Source: Streptomyces antarcticus (GTDB taxonomy: Bacteria; Actinomycetota; Actinomycetes; Streptomycetales; Streptomycetaceae). Taken from it: DNA of 64,000 nucleotides. How positions within the stretch are numbered: position 1 is the first letter of the stretch; the number at the start of each line of letters is the position of its first letter. The stretch is from assembly GCF_026627255.1 (NCBI RefSeq), contig NZ_JAPNLM010000006.1:186001-250000 (forward strand), written 5' to 3'. Under the pieces are notes generated by a model, which was given only the letters and a program-made list of their open reading frames with translations, had not been told where the DNA came from and made no database searches. A program made the translations under genes and the position numbers. This document shows, piece by piece, positions 33,790 to 41,430 of this stretch.

Positions 33790-34302
33790 TCACGAGTCCG
33801 TGCGACGGCGACGGCGCGGCTTCACGTCCGGAAGCCCCTCGGCCTTCCGGAGCTGCTTGATCAGGCCGGTGACGGACCTCATCGACCCGGCGGACAGCCC
33901 GCTGAGGCGGAAGGCCGCCGCTTTGACCTGTTCGTCCTCCAGGACCTGCGCGAACTCGTCGGCGGCCGCGGCCTTGCCCATCTCCTCGCGAAGCCGAGCG
34001 ATCCGCTCCTCGATCCGCTGCTCGATCGCTTCGGCGTTCTCGCCGTCGGCGAGGTATCCGACGGTGACGCCGAAGAAGTTGGCGATCGCGCGGATGGAGT
34101 CGATACCGGGGTTCGGATTGTTGTTCAGGCGGATGGTCTGGACCGTGCCGTGCGAGACGGAGGGGCCGGGCAGCTGCCTGGTGCCCTCGGCGATCTCCAG
34201 GTACGTGTACGGCCCGCGGCTCGCCGGGTGGATCGTCTCGATCAAGAAGCCGAGGCGGTCGCCCATGGTGTCTCGCCGGCTGGTGGGGGTCTCCTCACCC
34301 AT
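33790..34302 (-). CDS. XRE-family helix-turn-helix transcriptional regulator
   Basis: The 170-residue protein has an HTH_3-like domain in its first ~85 residues (SHGTVQTIRLNNNPNPGIDS, then IRAIANFFGVTVGYL). A coiled-coil-like charged region follows (IEQRIEERIARLREEM). The C-terminal part is typical of actinobacterial XRE proteins paired with ImmA-type HEXXH proteins. It ends in an Arg-rich RRRRRRTDS tail. I chose ATG 34302; GTG 34305 and 34311 are alternatives, with AGGAG upstream. It probably represses the downstream operon and itself. Confidence 0.85.
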   Translation of the reverse strand: MGEETPTSRRDTMGDRLGFLIETIHPASRGPYTYLEIAEGTRQLPGPSVSHGTVQTIRLNNNPNPGIDSIRAIANFFGVTVGYLADGENAEAIEQRIEERIARLREEMGKAAAADEFAQVLEDEQVKAAAFRLSGLSAGSMRSVTGLIKQLRKAEGLPDVKPRRRRRTDS

Positions 34303-34364
34303 CACCGTCACTGCTCCTGTCTGCTGCTGGGTCTCGCCGTCGACCGCCGGACCACCACCTGCGT

Positions 34365-34580
34365 CGTCTAACGGCCTAGACGGCTTTCATCACACAGTGC
34401 AACGAAGTGCATCTACCCGGCTAGCGGACCTCGGCGAAAGTGACCCACGCCACGTCGCCGGATGATCAGCCCGCGGCCGCTTGACAGGGCGTATGTAGGA
34501 CGACGTATGTTCGTGTCGTCATCTAGTGCGCTAGACGCGCGGGAGCCCAACTTCTGGACGGCCCATGTCTAGTTCGCTGA
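34365..34580. promoter_or_regulatory. Operator-like CTA-N6-TAG palindromes and a promoter-like TTGACA element
   Basis: CGTCTA-ACGGCC-TAGACG (34365-34382) is a perfect inverted repeat; TCTA-GTGCGC-TAGA (34522-34535) is a second with the same CTA-N6-TAG frame. GTCTA-GTTCGC-TGA (34567-34580) is a decayed third. Between them TTGACA (34481-34486) and TATGTT (34506-34511) could be a promoter reading right. CTAG-containing sequence is rare in this genome type. The gene such a promoter once drove appears to be lost. The region 34312-34586 contains no credible coding sequence. Confidence 0.5.
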
Positions 34581-34849
34581 GCCCCGGTGCTGCTGGAAGA
34601 TGAAGAACACGCGAGCTGGGCGGCCTCGGCCGCGGGCTGGGGCACGGGGGTGCTCAGCCCGCGGCACCCGCCCGCTCGCCCGCTGACGCCGCACGCGGCC
34701 TGGACGGCGCGTCACGGCACGCTGAACCAGCAGATGCCACCGGAGTCGGGCAACCGGGAACGCGCACCTGCCCCTGCCGCGATGCGCGCCGGACCCTCGG
34801 CCTTGTCCGCCCTCCAGGGCAGGAAGGGTTCCCGTTCCGCTGATGGCTC

Positions 34850-34990
34850 CCGCCGGCCCACTCGCTGACGCGCTGCCCGAGGATGTCGTACGTCTGGTGG
34901 ATCCCGACGTCCGGGTTGGCAGCATTGCCAGACGGCCCACGGCATCTCGGGTGAAGCGGAGCGTCCCGCCCGGTCGCCCTGGTGAGGTCG
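34850..34990 (-). pseudogene. Remnant of an RHS-repeat (YD-repeat) protein
   Basis: On the minus strand one frame reads LRFTRDAVGRL and the next frame continues NAANPDVGIHQTYDILGQRV. Joined across a one-base deletion they make a canonical RHS/YD repeat (xxYTRDxxGRL ... YDxLGxRV). No longer frame supports a full protein, so it is a degraded fragment. The flanking 34991-35223 also shows broken plus-strand frames (for instance one ending RWVRHAFLRHINELAAPE before a stop near 35174) that I could not identify. Confidence 0.45.
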
Positions 34991-35223
34991 ACACCTACGC
35001 GTGGAACGCCACCGGACCCATGTAGGACAAGGTGGAGACGGCCAGTCGCGAACAGGCCATGGCCGTCTACCCCTTCGGCGTCGAGATCCAATTCCAGGAC
35101 CGCCTACACCAGCGCCCCGCTGGGTGCGCCACGCCTTCCTGCGCCACATCAACGAACTCGCCGCCCCGGAGTGACCGACGCAGCGGTACCGTGCCGACTT
35201 CCCTACGTAGAGGAGAACCCCAA

Positions 35224-35580
35224 GTGCTGCGCGGTATCCGGACCGTCATGGTCTTCGTCGACGCCCCCGAAGCCGCGGCCCGTTGGTGGGGAGAGATCTT
35301 CGGATCCGAGGTCAAGCTGGACATCAACGGCACCGCCGTCTACGCCTGGCTGGACCTCGACGGAATCGAGTTCGGTTTCCACCAGGCGTCCCCCAAGGCA
35401 AACCCCCACGGTGGAAGCACCGTTCCGTACTGGCCCGTCGAAGACCTCGAAGCCGAACGCGAACGCCTCCTGGACGCCGGCTGCATCCACCACCGAGGTC
35501 CGCTCGACGTGGAACCCGGCCGACGTATCTGCCAGCTCGTCGACCCGTTCGGCATGATCTTCGGGCTTGACGGACCCTGA
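35224..35580 (+). CDS. VOC-family (glyoxalase/bleomycin-resistance-like) protein
   Basis: The 118-residue protein has the beta-alpha-beta-beta-beta modules of the vicinal oxygen chelate fold: GIRTVMVFVDAPEAAARWWG at the start, GIEFGFHQASP in the first half, and GRRICQLVDPFGMIFGLDGP at the end. The D-P-F-G-x-x-F-G-L ending is typical. VOC proteins include dioxygenases, epimerases and drug-binding resistance proteins; the role here is unknown. GTG 35224 is preceded by AGAGGAGAA. It is an intact small gene among fragments. Confidence 0.85.
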   Translation: MLRGIRTVMVFVDAPEAAARWWGEIFGSEVKLDINGTAVYAWLDLDGIEFGFHQASPKANPHGGSTVPYWPVEDLEAERERLLDAGCIHHRGPLDVEPGRRICQLVDPFGMIFGLDGP

Positions 35581-35738
35581 CACCGGAGCCCGCCCATGCG
35601 CCACTGGCCCATCACCGGAACGGAACTCTCCACTCCCGGCCTCGTTCTCCGTCTCCCTCCAGCCAGGCGCAGCGCGTTTACGTGAAGATGGCCTTCGCCA
35701 GGCACCGGAGGGCAGCTCGGACCCATCTCGCTCGCCGT

Positions 35739-35945
35739 CTACAGCCAGTCGCGCTTCTTGAAGATGACGTACAGGCTGACGCAGACCACCGCCATCAGCA
35801 GGATTGCGAAGGGGTAGCCGGCCGCCCACTGGAGTTCCGGCATCGTTTCGAAGCTCGTGCCGTAGCTCGTGCCGACCCAGGGTGGGGGCGGAGAGGATGG
35901 CGGCCCAGGAGGAGATCTTCTTGAAGTCGTCACCCTCACACCGCT
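35739..35945 (-). pseudogene. corA: C-terminal remnant of a CorA-type magnesium transporter
   Basis: One minus frame reads DDFKKISSWAAILSAPTL, the start of the first CorA membrane helix. After a frameshift the next frame reads YGTSFETMPELQWAAGYPF, with a YGTSF variant of the CorA YGMNF signature and the conserved MPELxW loop. The second helix ends in KKRDWL. The stop at 35739-35741 is the natural end. Nothing matching the large cytoplasmic N-terminal domain lies upstream, so about four-fifths of the gene is missing. Confidence 0.75.
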
Positions 35946-36149
35946 GACCTGCGGAAAGCGCCCGGAGAGGCCCTCTGATCTGCGGCGATCAGCCTTTCCG
36001 TCCCTTTCACGGTGCTGCCCGTTTGTACGGCCGATCCTCCCCAGCCGCTCGCCAACGCGGCTTCATTCTCCCCAGATTCTCCCCAGCCCCGGCTGACTCT
36101 GAAGACGGATCGCCTCTGGTCGGGACCGCGATCCGCCTGGCGTGACCGG

Positions 36150-36491
36150 CTACGCGACGTAGCGGCAGCGAGGCAGGAGTAGGTGGCCGTCAATCGCTTG
36201 GCGGTAGCTCGTGGCTGGGTACGGCTGCTCGTTCACAGGGGAACAACCGCTGCGCTCCCCGACGCCCAGGCCGTGGCGCCACCCCTGCCCACCGGCCCGC
36301 CTCTGGCCGGAAAGGGAACCGGTCAGCCGGAAGAACTCGCCCGTGCCGTGGGTGGATTCCCCCAGACCGACGATCCGTGTCCCCCGCAGTGCCTCGCCCA
36401 GGGGTTTCAGGTCCTCCACCGGCGCGCCGGGGGTCAGGGTGCTCAAGGGATTGGCGTGCTCGTTCAGCCATCGGGCGATGTCGTCGGGCAC
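36150..36491 (-). pseudogene. Truncated erythromycin-esterase-family gene
   Basis: The N-terminus is intact: GTG 36491 after GGAGAGG gives PDDIARWLNEHANPLSTL, then GTRIVGLGESTHGTGEFFRL. The GLGESTHGT block is the signature of the Ere/succinoglycan-biosynthesis esterase family, in which the Glu and His are catalytic. After residue ~65 the match decays and the frame ends near residue 113, against a family length of about 400. The rest is absent, and the adjacent 35946-36149 holds no recognisable gene. Confidence 0.65.
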
Positions 36492-36597
36492 CGTCTTGCC
36501 TCTCCTCACCGCGTGCGGGGAGGCGCCACGCGGTCGCGCCCCGGCCTCTCGCACCCGTTCATAGGTCAGTTCGTCGCCTCCCGGCAGGCCGCGAGGA

Positions 36598-36911
36598 ACC
36601 GAGCGCCTCGAAGAAGCCGACGCGGTGGCCTCGGTCGGATCTCGGGGCGATTCGTACGATAACGCGCTCGCGGAAGCCTTCAACAGCTTGTTCAAAGCCG
36701 AGCTGATCCGCAACCGCGGCCCCTGGACCGGCATCAACAACGTCGAGATCGCCGTCGCCGAGTACATCGACTGGTTCAACCAGCGAAGGCTCCACGGAGA
36801 ACTCGGCCACGTCCCGCCCGCCGAATTCGAAGCCCTCTACGCAACGAGCGGCGACTCACTGATCCCCTGAAACCCAGCCATCCCACTGTCCACAAAACCC
36901 GGGGCTTGACA
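36598..36911 (+). mobile_element. Remnant of an IS3-family insertion sequence: end of OrfB and right terminal repeat
   Basis: The frame from 36598 to 36870 encodes the end of an IS3 OrfB transposase: VASVGSRGDSYDNALAEAFN, then YIDWFNQRRLHGELGHVPP, which includes the final catalytic region of the DDE integrase core. The right end follows: ACTGTCCAC... to CTTGACA at about 36911, matching IS3 terminal repeats starting TGTCAAGCCCCGG. The 5' part, OrfA and the left end are missing; at 36598 the sequence switches abruptly to unrelated DNA. Confidence 0.8.
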
Positions 36912-37398
36912 TGGAGCTCCGCGCGGATGACGGGCAGGAACAGCTCCAGGAACTCCGGGTCGTCCCCCAGTTCGGGACTCAGCCCGCCGATCTCGGTCAG
37001 TTCGGTGATCAGCTGATCGCCGCTCAGCGAGCGCCAGTTGATGGTGGGCAGTGGCGTCGCGGCGACCTCTGGCTCGCCGCGAACACGGCCTCTACCCGCT
37101 TCCCGGACGCTTCCAGCCTCGCGGCCATGTCGTAGGCCACGAGCGCCCCGTAGCTGAGTCAAGCGATCGCCAGCCGGTCACTGCGCGCGATCACCGTAGC
37201 CAGGTCTTCGATCGCACGGCAGCTCATCGACGCGACGTCCGGGAGGGGGTCATCGAAGAGCCGGGCTTCTCTGCCGGGCAGGTCGGGCAGCACCAGTTCA
37301 ACACCGTCCGGCAGGGCGTCCCGCCATCCTCGGTAGCGCCCCAGCCCGCCTCCGGCGTGCGGGAAGCACACCAGGGTCAAGCGTGTCGGGCTCGGCAT
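36912..37398 (-). pseudogene. Type II thioesterase pseudogene cut by the IS3 element
   Basis: ATG 37398 opens a normal thioesterase start (SPTRLTLVCFPHAGGG, then ELVLPDLPGREARL). At the nucleophile elbow, where GHSYG is expected, the sequence reads stop-Leu-Ser-Tyr-Gly. The frame resumes ALVAYDMAARLEASGKRV, then shifts again to INWRSLSGDQLITELTEIGG and PEFLELFLPVIRAELH, where the IS right end begins. Three defects (nonsense, frameshift, insertion) make it inactive. It is homologous to, but distinct from, the intact thioesterase at 38468. Confidence 0.75.
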
Positions 37399-37446
37399 GT
37401 CACACCTCTGCAGATCGAGTCGGAACCATTGATGGTGGGCATGGCG

Positions 37447-37740
37447 TCAGCGACGCGCGCCGACCGCGACCGGGCCGATCCACGCCAGTAGTTCGTCCAG
37501 TGCCTGGTAGAACCTCTCAATCTCCGAGACGTCGTTGTAGAGGTACGCCGAGACGCGGAGGATCTCTCCGCCGGCCAGCTCGGTGACCAGAGGCATCGGC
37601 GCACTGTTCAGCCCGCCGATCACAGCCCCGAACGCACTCCTGCGCTGGTCGAACTGGCGCAGAAGCCACCAAGCCTCGGCGCGTCGCAACCATGACCGGC
37701 AGTGGCTCTCCGCCCCCTCCAGCGCGTAGATCGCGAAGTC
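37447..37740 (-). pseudogene. C-terminal fragment of a class V (cysteine-desulfurase-like) aminotransferase
   Basis: The minus frame ends with GGEILRVSAYLYNDVSEIERF and QALDELLAWIGPVAVGARR. The RVSAxLYN block followed by a helix is the usual C-terminus of class V aminotransferases. Upstream in the same frame homology fades (RRSAFGAVIGGLNSAPMP may belong to it) and no PLP-lysine region is present. Confidence 0.5.
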
Positions 37741-38059
37741 ACACTGGAGTACTAGCCCGACGGGCCATCGAACACGTCGAGGCCATCGACCACGACCACT
37801 TCGAGGCAGCCCCCGACCGCACCGCCCTCGTCGAGGCCCTGCTCGCTCTCGCGCCGCCACCCGAAACCGGCGACAACGATCACTGACGGAGCCGGGCGCT
37901 ACTGAGCCGCGCCTGTCAGGGACGCGGACCAAGAGGGCCCGGGACCACCGAAACTGCCCGACCCCTGGCCTGCCATCGGTGCGGACACCCCCGCACGCAT
38001 ACCGACCCGGTCAGAAGCCACCCGACAGGGGTGGTCCCGTTCTCATTGCCGATCATGGA
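37741..38059. other. Unassigned intergenic DNA with a short unidentified coding remnant
   Basis: A plus-strand frame ending at 37886 reads RRAIEHVEAIDHDHFEAAPD and ALVEALLALAPPPETGDNDH, with amino-acid use like a real protein tail, but no start, ribosome-binding site or recognisable domain precedes it. From 37887 to 38059 I see nothing that can be named. Confidence 0.4.
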
Positions 38060-38340
38060 CTCTACTGCCATGCTAAAATCCTCCGGATCCAGGTGATTCT
38101 CCGCAAAGCGTACGGCGGTTCCTGCATCGTCATGGTCGCGTTCCATCGGGGTGGAAGGCGCGGCGTGGTGTTCCGCCAGGAGATCGCGGCGGCGGACGAC
38201 CCCGGGGCCGTGCGGGCCCAGCGGCTCAAGGAGTACCGGCAGGAGCTGATACATCCCTACTACGCCGCCGAACGCGGGCTCGTGGACGACGTGATCGACC
38301 CCGCCGACACAAGGCCCTTACTGATCCGGCACTTTAGGGA
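38060..38340 (+). pseudogene. C-terminal fragment of an acyl-CoA carboxylase beta subunit (carboxyltransferase)
   Basis: The frame reads RIQVILRKAYGGSCIVMVAF, then VVFRQEIAAADDPGAVRAQR, then LIHPYYAAERGLVDDVIDPA and DTRPLLI. This matches the last ~90 residues of acetyl/propionyl-CoA carboxylase carboxyltransferases, including the LRKAYGG oxyanion-region block. The middle (usually an AEGAANII region) is degraded to HRGGRRG. No N-terminal part is present. The frame runs without a stop into the thioesterase gene, but the connecting residues are not protein-like. Confidence 0.75.
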
Positions 38341-38467
38341 CTGCGCACGAAGGACGCCCGGCTGCCCTCGCGCAGACACGGCAACCCGCCGATGTGACCC
38401 GGCAAATCCACAGAACCCGCAGGACAGAGACGGCAAGACCGCAAGACAGAGGGGACGTCCAGGAACC

Positions 38468-39250
38468 ATGACAGGTAACACCAGGCACGCCGAAGCGTGG
38501 CTGCGCCGATTCCACCCGGCGCCGGATGCCGGTGTCCGGCTGGTCTGCTTCCCGCACGCGGGAGGCTCGGCCACCTTCTACTTTCCTGTCTCCCGCACGC
38601 TGTCACGGTCGATCGAGGTCCTGCCGGTCCAGTACCCGGGCCGGCAGGACCGGCACAGCGAACCGTGTGTCAGTGACATCGGCGAGCTGGCCGACCGCGT
38701 GGTCGAGGAGCTGCTGTCCCTGGACACCAAGCCGCTGGCCCTCTTCGGCCACAGCATGGGCGCCATCGTGGCGTACGAGGTCGCCAGGCGCCTGGAGCGC
38801 AAGGAGATCAAGCCCCTGCGCCTCTTCGTCTCCGGCCGGCGCGCCCCGTCGCGTACGCGGGACGAGAACGTGCACCAGCGCGACGACAACGGCCTGATCG
38901 ACGAGCTCAAGAAGCTCAGCGGGACCGACTCCCAGCTCCTGGGCGACCCGGACGTGCTGCGGATGATCCTCCCGGCCGTCAGGAGCGACTACAAGGCGGT
39001 GGAGTCGCACCGCCACGTTCCGGGCCCTCCGCTTGACTGCCCCGTCGTCGCCCTCACCGGCGACGACGACCCCCAGGTGACGCTCGACGAGGCGAAGGCC
39101 TGGAGCGAGCACACGGTCGGCGGCTTCGAACTCAAGGTGTACGAGGGCGGCCACTTCTACCTCAACTCCCATGCGACGGCGGTGATGGAGGCGATCTCGG
39201 CCGGCATTGCGGAGCCGTCGCTGACCGGCCCGCCTGCGTCGGACCGGTGA
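38468..39250 (+). CDS. Type II thioesterase (external alpha/beta-hydrolase of PKS/NRPS systems)
   Basis: The 260-residue protein has VRLVCFPHAGGSATFYF, the GHSMG nucleophile elbow (Ser96), the acidic residue region LTGDDDP (~197-202) and GGHFYL with the catalytic His near 229. All three triad elements are present. Such enzymes remove stalled or wrongly loaded acyl groups from carrier proteins, so it probably serves the PKS that begins 7 kb downstream. ATG 38468 follows AGGA; the frame is open to 37979 only because it runs through the carboxyltransferase remnant. The metallophosphoesterase gene starts 3 bases after its stop. Confidence 0.88.
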   Translation: MTGNTRHAEAWLRRFHPAPDAGVRLVCFPHAGGSATFYFPVSRTLSRSIEVLPVQYPGRQDRHSEPCVSDIGELADRVVEELLSLDTKPLALFGHSMGAIVAYEVARRLERKEIKPLRLFVSGRRAPSRTRDENVHQRDDNGLIDELKKLSGTDSQLLGDPDVLRMILPAVRSDYKAVESHRHVPGPPLDCPVVALTGDDDPQVTLDEAKAWSEHTVGGFELKVYEGGHFYLNSHATAVMEAISAGIAEPSLTGPPASDR

Positions 39251-39253
39251 CGG

Positions 39254-39886
39254 ATGGCCCCCGCGAACCTGCTCGGCATCAGCGATCTGCACGTCGGCCA
39301 TCCGGAGAACCGGAAGATCGTGGAGAACCTGCGGCCGACGGCGGACGACGACTGGCTGCTGGTCGCCGGTGATGTCGGGGAGCTGACCGAGGACATCGAG
39401 TGGGCGCTGAGCACGCTGCGCGACCACTCCCGTACGCCGACCGCCGTGACCAAGGAGGCGGCGCTGGAGCAGGCGTACGAGAAGGGAGTGGTGTGCACGG
39501 ACGAGTTCCTCCTCCACCCGGACCCCTGTCCCAGCCGTGAGGCCTGGTGCGACGCCCGGGTGCGGGAGAGCGAACGGCGCCTCGCCGCGTGCGACCCCGA
39601 TCTGCCCACGGTGCTGGTCAACCACTATCCGCTGGTGCGCCATCCGACCCGCATCCTGTATCACCCTGAGTTCGCGCAGTGGTGCGGCACCGCGCGGACG
39701 GCCGACTGGCACCGCCGGTTCCGCGCCCGGTCGGTGGTCTACGGCCATCTGCGTATCCCCCGGACGACCTGGCACGACGGCGTGTGCTTCGAGGAGGTGT
39801 CCGTTGGCTATCCGCGCGAGTGGCGCCGCCCCGGCCACCCGCGCAACGTCTCCCGTCGTGTGCTGCCCGAGACGAGAACTCCGTGA
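39254..39886 (+). CDS. Metallophosphoesterase with apparent internal deletion, coupled to the PPTase
   Basis: The 210-residue protein has the calcineurin-type opening ISDLHVGH, then VAGDVGELTEDIEWAL and, later, VLVNHYPLVRHPTRILYHPE and VYGHLRIPRTTW. The GNHE metal-binding motif expected after the GDV block is absent: the sequence jumps from STLRDHSRTP to TAVTKEAALEQAYEKGVV, consistent with an in-frame loss of some tens of residues. The last motif GHLH also reads GHLR. Two metal-ligand motifs are therefore missing, so it is probably inactive. Genes of this type commonly precede Sfp-type PPTases in Streptomyces; here too the stop overlaps the PPTase start. Confidence 0.75.
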   Translation: MAPANLLGISDLHVGHPENRKIVENLRPTADDDWLLVAGDVGELTEDIEWALSTLRDHSRTPTAVTKEAALEQAYEKGVVCTDEFLLHPDPCPSREAWCDARVRESERRLAACDPDLPTVLVNHYPLVRHPTRILYHPEFAQWCGTARTADWHRRFRARSVVYGHLRIPRTTWHDGVCFEEVSVGYPREWRRPGHPRNVSRRVLPETRTP

Positions 39887-40575
39887 TCGAAGAGATACTC
39901 CCGCCGTACGTCGTGGTGGCCGAGGCGTACGACGACTCCGCACCGGCCGAGCTGTATCCGGAGGAGGCCAGGGTCGTCGCGAATTCCGTGGACGGTCGGC
40001 GGCGTGAGTTCGCCACGGCACGGCTGTGCGCGCGACGCTGCCTCGCCCAGCTCGGCCTGCCGCCCGGGCCCCTGCTGCCCGGCCTGCACGGAGCGCCGCG
40101 CTGGCCGGAATCCGTGACGGGCAGCATTTCGCACTGCACCGGCTATCGCGTCGCGGCCCTGGCCCGTACGTCCGATGTCGCCATGATGGGGATCGACGCG
40201 GAACCCGATCAGCCGCTGCCCGAAGGCGTGTTGGAGAGCATTGCCCTGCCCGGTGAAATCGCGCGGCTGCGCAGACTCCGGGCGAGCGAACCCGGCGTGT
40301 GCTGGGACCGCCTGCTGTTCAGCATGAAGGAAGCGGTCTACAAGGCCTGGTATCCGGCCACGGGGCGCCGACTCGATTTCGAGGACGCCGACATCGAAGT
40401 GGACGTTGAGGCAGCCTTCTTCACGGCACGCATCATCCCTTCCCGGCCCCAGAACAGGGGAGAGGAGGGCCTTCTGAAGGGCCGTTGGCTGGCCCGGCAA
40501 AATCTTCTGGTCTCCGCCATTGCCGTACCGAAGGCGGTGGTCGTGCCTGACGAGCTCGTGCGTGGTTGGCGGTGA
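39883..40575 (+). CDS. Sfp-type 4'-phosphopantetheinyl transferase
   Basis: The 230-residue protein has the two signature regions: GIDAE (D105 and E107, Mg/CoA binding) and FSMKEAVYKAW (residues ~146-156). GSISHCTGYRVAAL precedes them. It transfers phosphopantetheine from CoA to the conserved serine of carrier proteins and so would activate the ACPs of the PKS at 46 kb. The GTG at 39883 overlaps the metallophosphoesterase stop as GTGA. All key residues are intact, unlike those of its neighbour. It may be the cell's general secondary-metabolism PPTase or a cluster-specific one. Confidence 0.9.
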   Translation: MIEEILPPYVVVAEAYDDSAPAELYPEEARVVANSVDGRRREFATARLCARRCLAQLGLPPGPLLPGLHGAPRWPESVTGSISHCTGYRVAALARTSDVAMMGIDAEPDQPLPEGVLESIALPGEIARLRRLRASEPGVCWDRLLFSMKEAVYKAWYPATGRRLDFEDADIEVDVEAAFFTARIIPSRPQNRGEEGLLKGRWLARQNLLVSAIAVPKAVVVPDELVRGWR

Positions 40576-40605
40576 CGTGTCGAAAGGTGCCGGTCAGGCC
40601 GGAGG

Positions 40606-40850
40606 TCACCGTGGCTGACCGGGTCTGCGGGTGGCGGTCTGCTGGTGTGAAAGCAGCCCAGCGATGGCTCGGATCGTAGCGCTCATGTGGTCGCGGCGGC
40701 CGTGGTGGCGGGCGAGTGCCGGCCAGTTCCTGAGGTGTGCGATGCCATGCTCGACCCGGATACGGCGTGAGGAATGCGCCTTGCGCCGGCGCTCGTAGAT
40801 CTCCTCGTACCAGTCCATGTTCAGGGCGAGTCGGGCGAACCGGTAGTCCT
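40606..40850 (-). pseudogene. C-terminal remnant of an IS5-type (DDE_Tnp_4-like) transposase
   Basis: The minus frame reads EEIYERRRKAHSSRRIRVEH, then GIAHLRNWPALARHHGRRDH and ends MSATIRAIAGLLSHQQT plus a short tail. The RVEHxIAHLKxW block is the C-terminal hallmark of Streptomyces IS5/IS112-like transposases, including the last catalytic Glu. The N-terminal two-thirds is missing and the upstream sequence belongs to another remnant. Confidence 0.7.
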
Positions 40851-41161
40851 GGTGCGGTGCGGAGTGAACAGGTCGGGCGAGTCCTCGTCCAGCCAGCCCC
40901 GTTCGACCAGACGCTTCAGCTTCGCGCGTGCCCCTCGATCTTCGCGGTCTCGGCCGCGAGGCCGATCCTCGGCACGATCTGATTGGCCCGCACGGGCCCC
41001 GGGGCGTCCCCCGCGACCTCCAGGATGTCCTGGTAGACCCGTGGCAGCACACCCGGCTCCAGGCCCGGCCGCCACTTCGGCACCGCCAGAACTCCGACGA
41101 CCCGCCGCTCCGCCCCCGCGAACGGCGACATCTCTTCCGCCGCCGGCGGCGTCTCCCGCAC
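40851..41161 (-). pseudogene. Frameshifted winged-helix-like fragment
   Basis: The frame GVLPRVYQDILEVAGDAPGP, RANQIVPRIGLAAETAKIEG shifts by one base and continues KLKRLVERGWLDEDSPDLFT. The joined text resembles the winged-helix C-terminus of small Streptomyces DNA-binding proteins often found near insertion sequences. The family cannot be named with confidence. The region 41162-41430 before the next gene shows no other coding sequence. Confidence 0.45.
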
Positions 41162-41358
41162 TGTCTCTCCCGGATCACGGCCTCCACCCACACACCGATC
41201 AACATCTCCCCAGGGTCGGAACATCACGCGGAACAAGCCGCACCCAATCCGGAACGCCGACACCCTGGGTGGCCGTACGGCGCGTGCCCCGAACGGCCAC
41301 CCCGATCGGGGCGCCTTCCGGGACCCCGTTATAGCTGCTCGAACGCTCTACCGCTTAC

Positions 41359-41382
41359 TTCAATTGCCTGACGAAGATTGAA
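41359..41382. promoter_or_regulatory. Inverted repeat upstream of the C5N operon
   Basis: TTCAAT and ATTGAA form 6-bp arms around a 12-base spacer, 49 bases before the first adenylating-enzyme start. The surrounding 41340-41425 is clearly richer in A+T than the local average, as expected for a promoter. It is a candidate operator or promoter element for the three-gene C5N set. Confidence 0.35.
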
Positions 41383-41430
41383 CCGCCCAATCGGATGACA
41401 TCGCTGTTGGCGTAATCAAAGGAAAGTCCC

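Noticed and set aside
34587..34868. Plus-strand 93-codon open frame downstream of the CTA-N6-TAG element
   Set aside because: No ribosome-binding site, no coding-like bias and no recognisable motif; it overlaps the RHS remnant on the other strand.
37979..39250. One 423-residue protein combining a carboxyltransferase tail and a thioesterase
   Set aside because: The thioesterase has its own ATG and ribosome-binding site, the joining residues are not protein-like, and the carboxyltransferase part is itself degraded.
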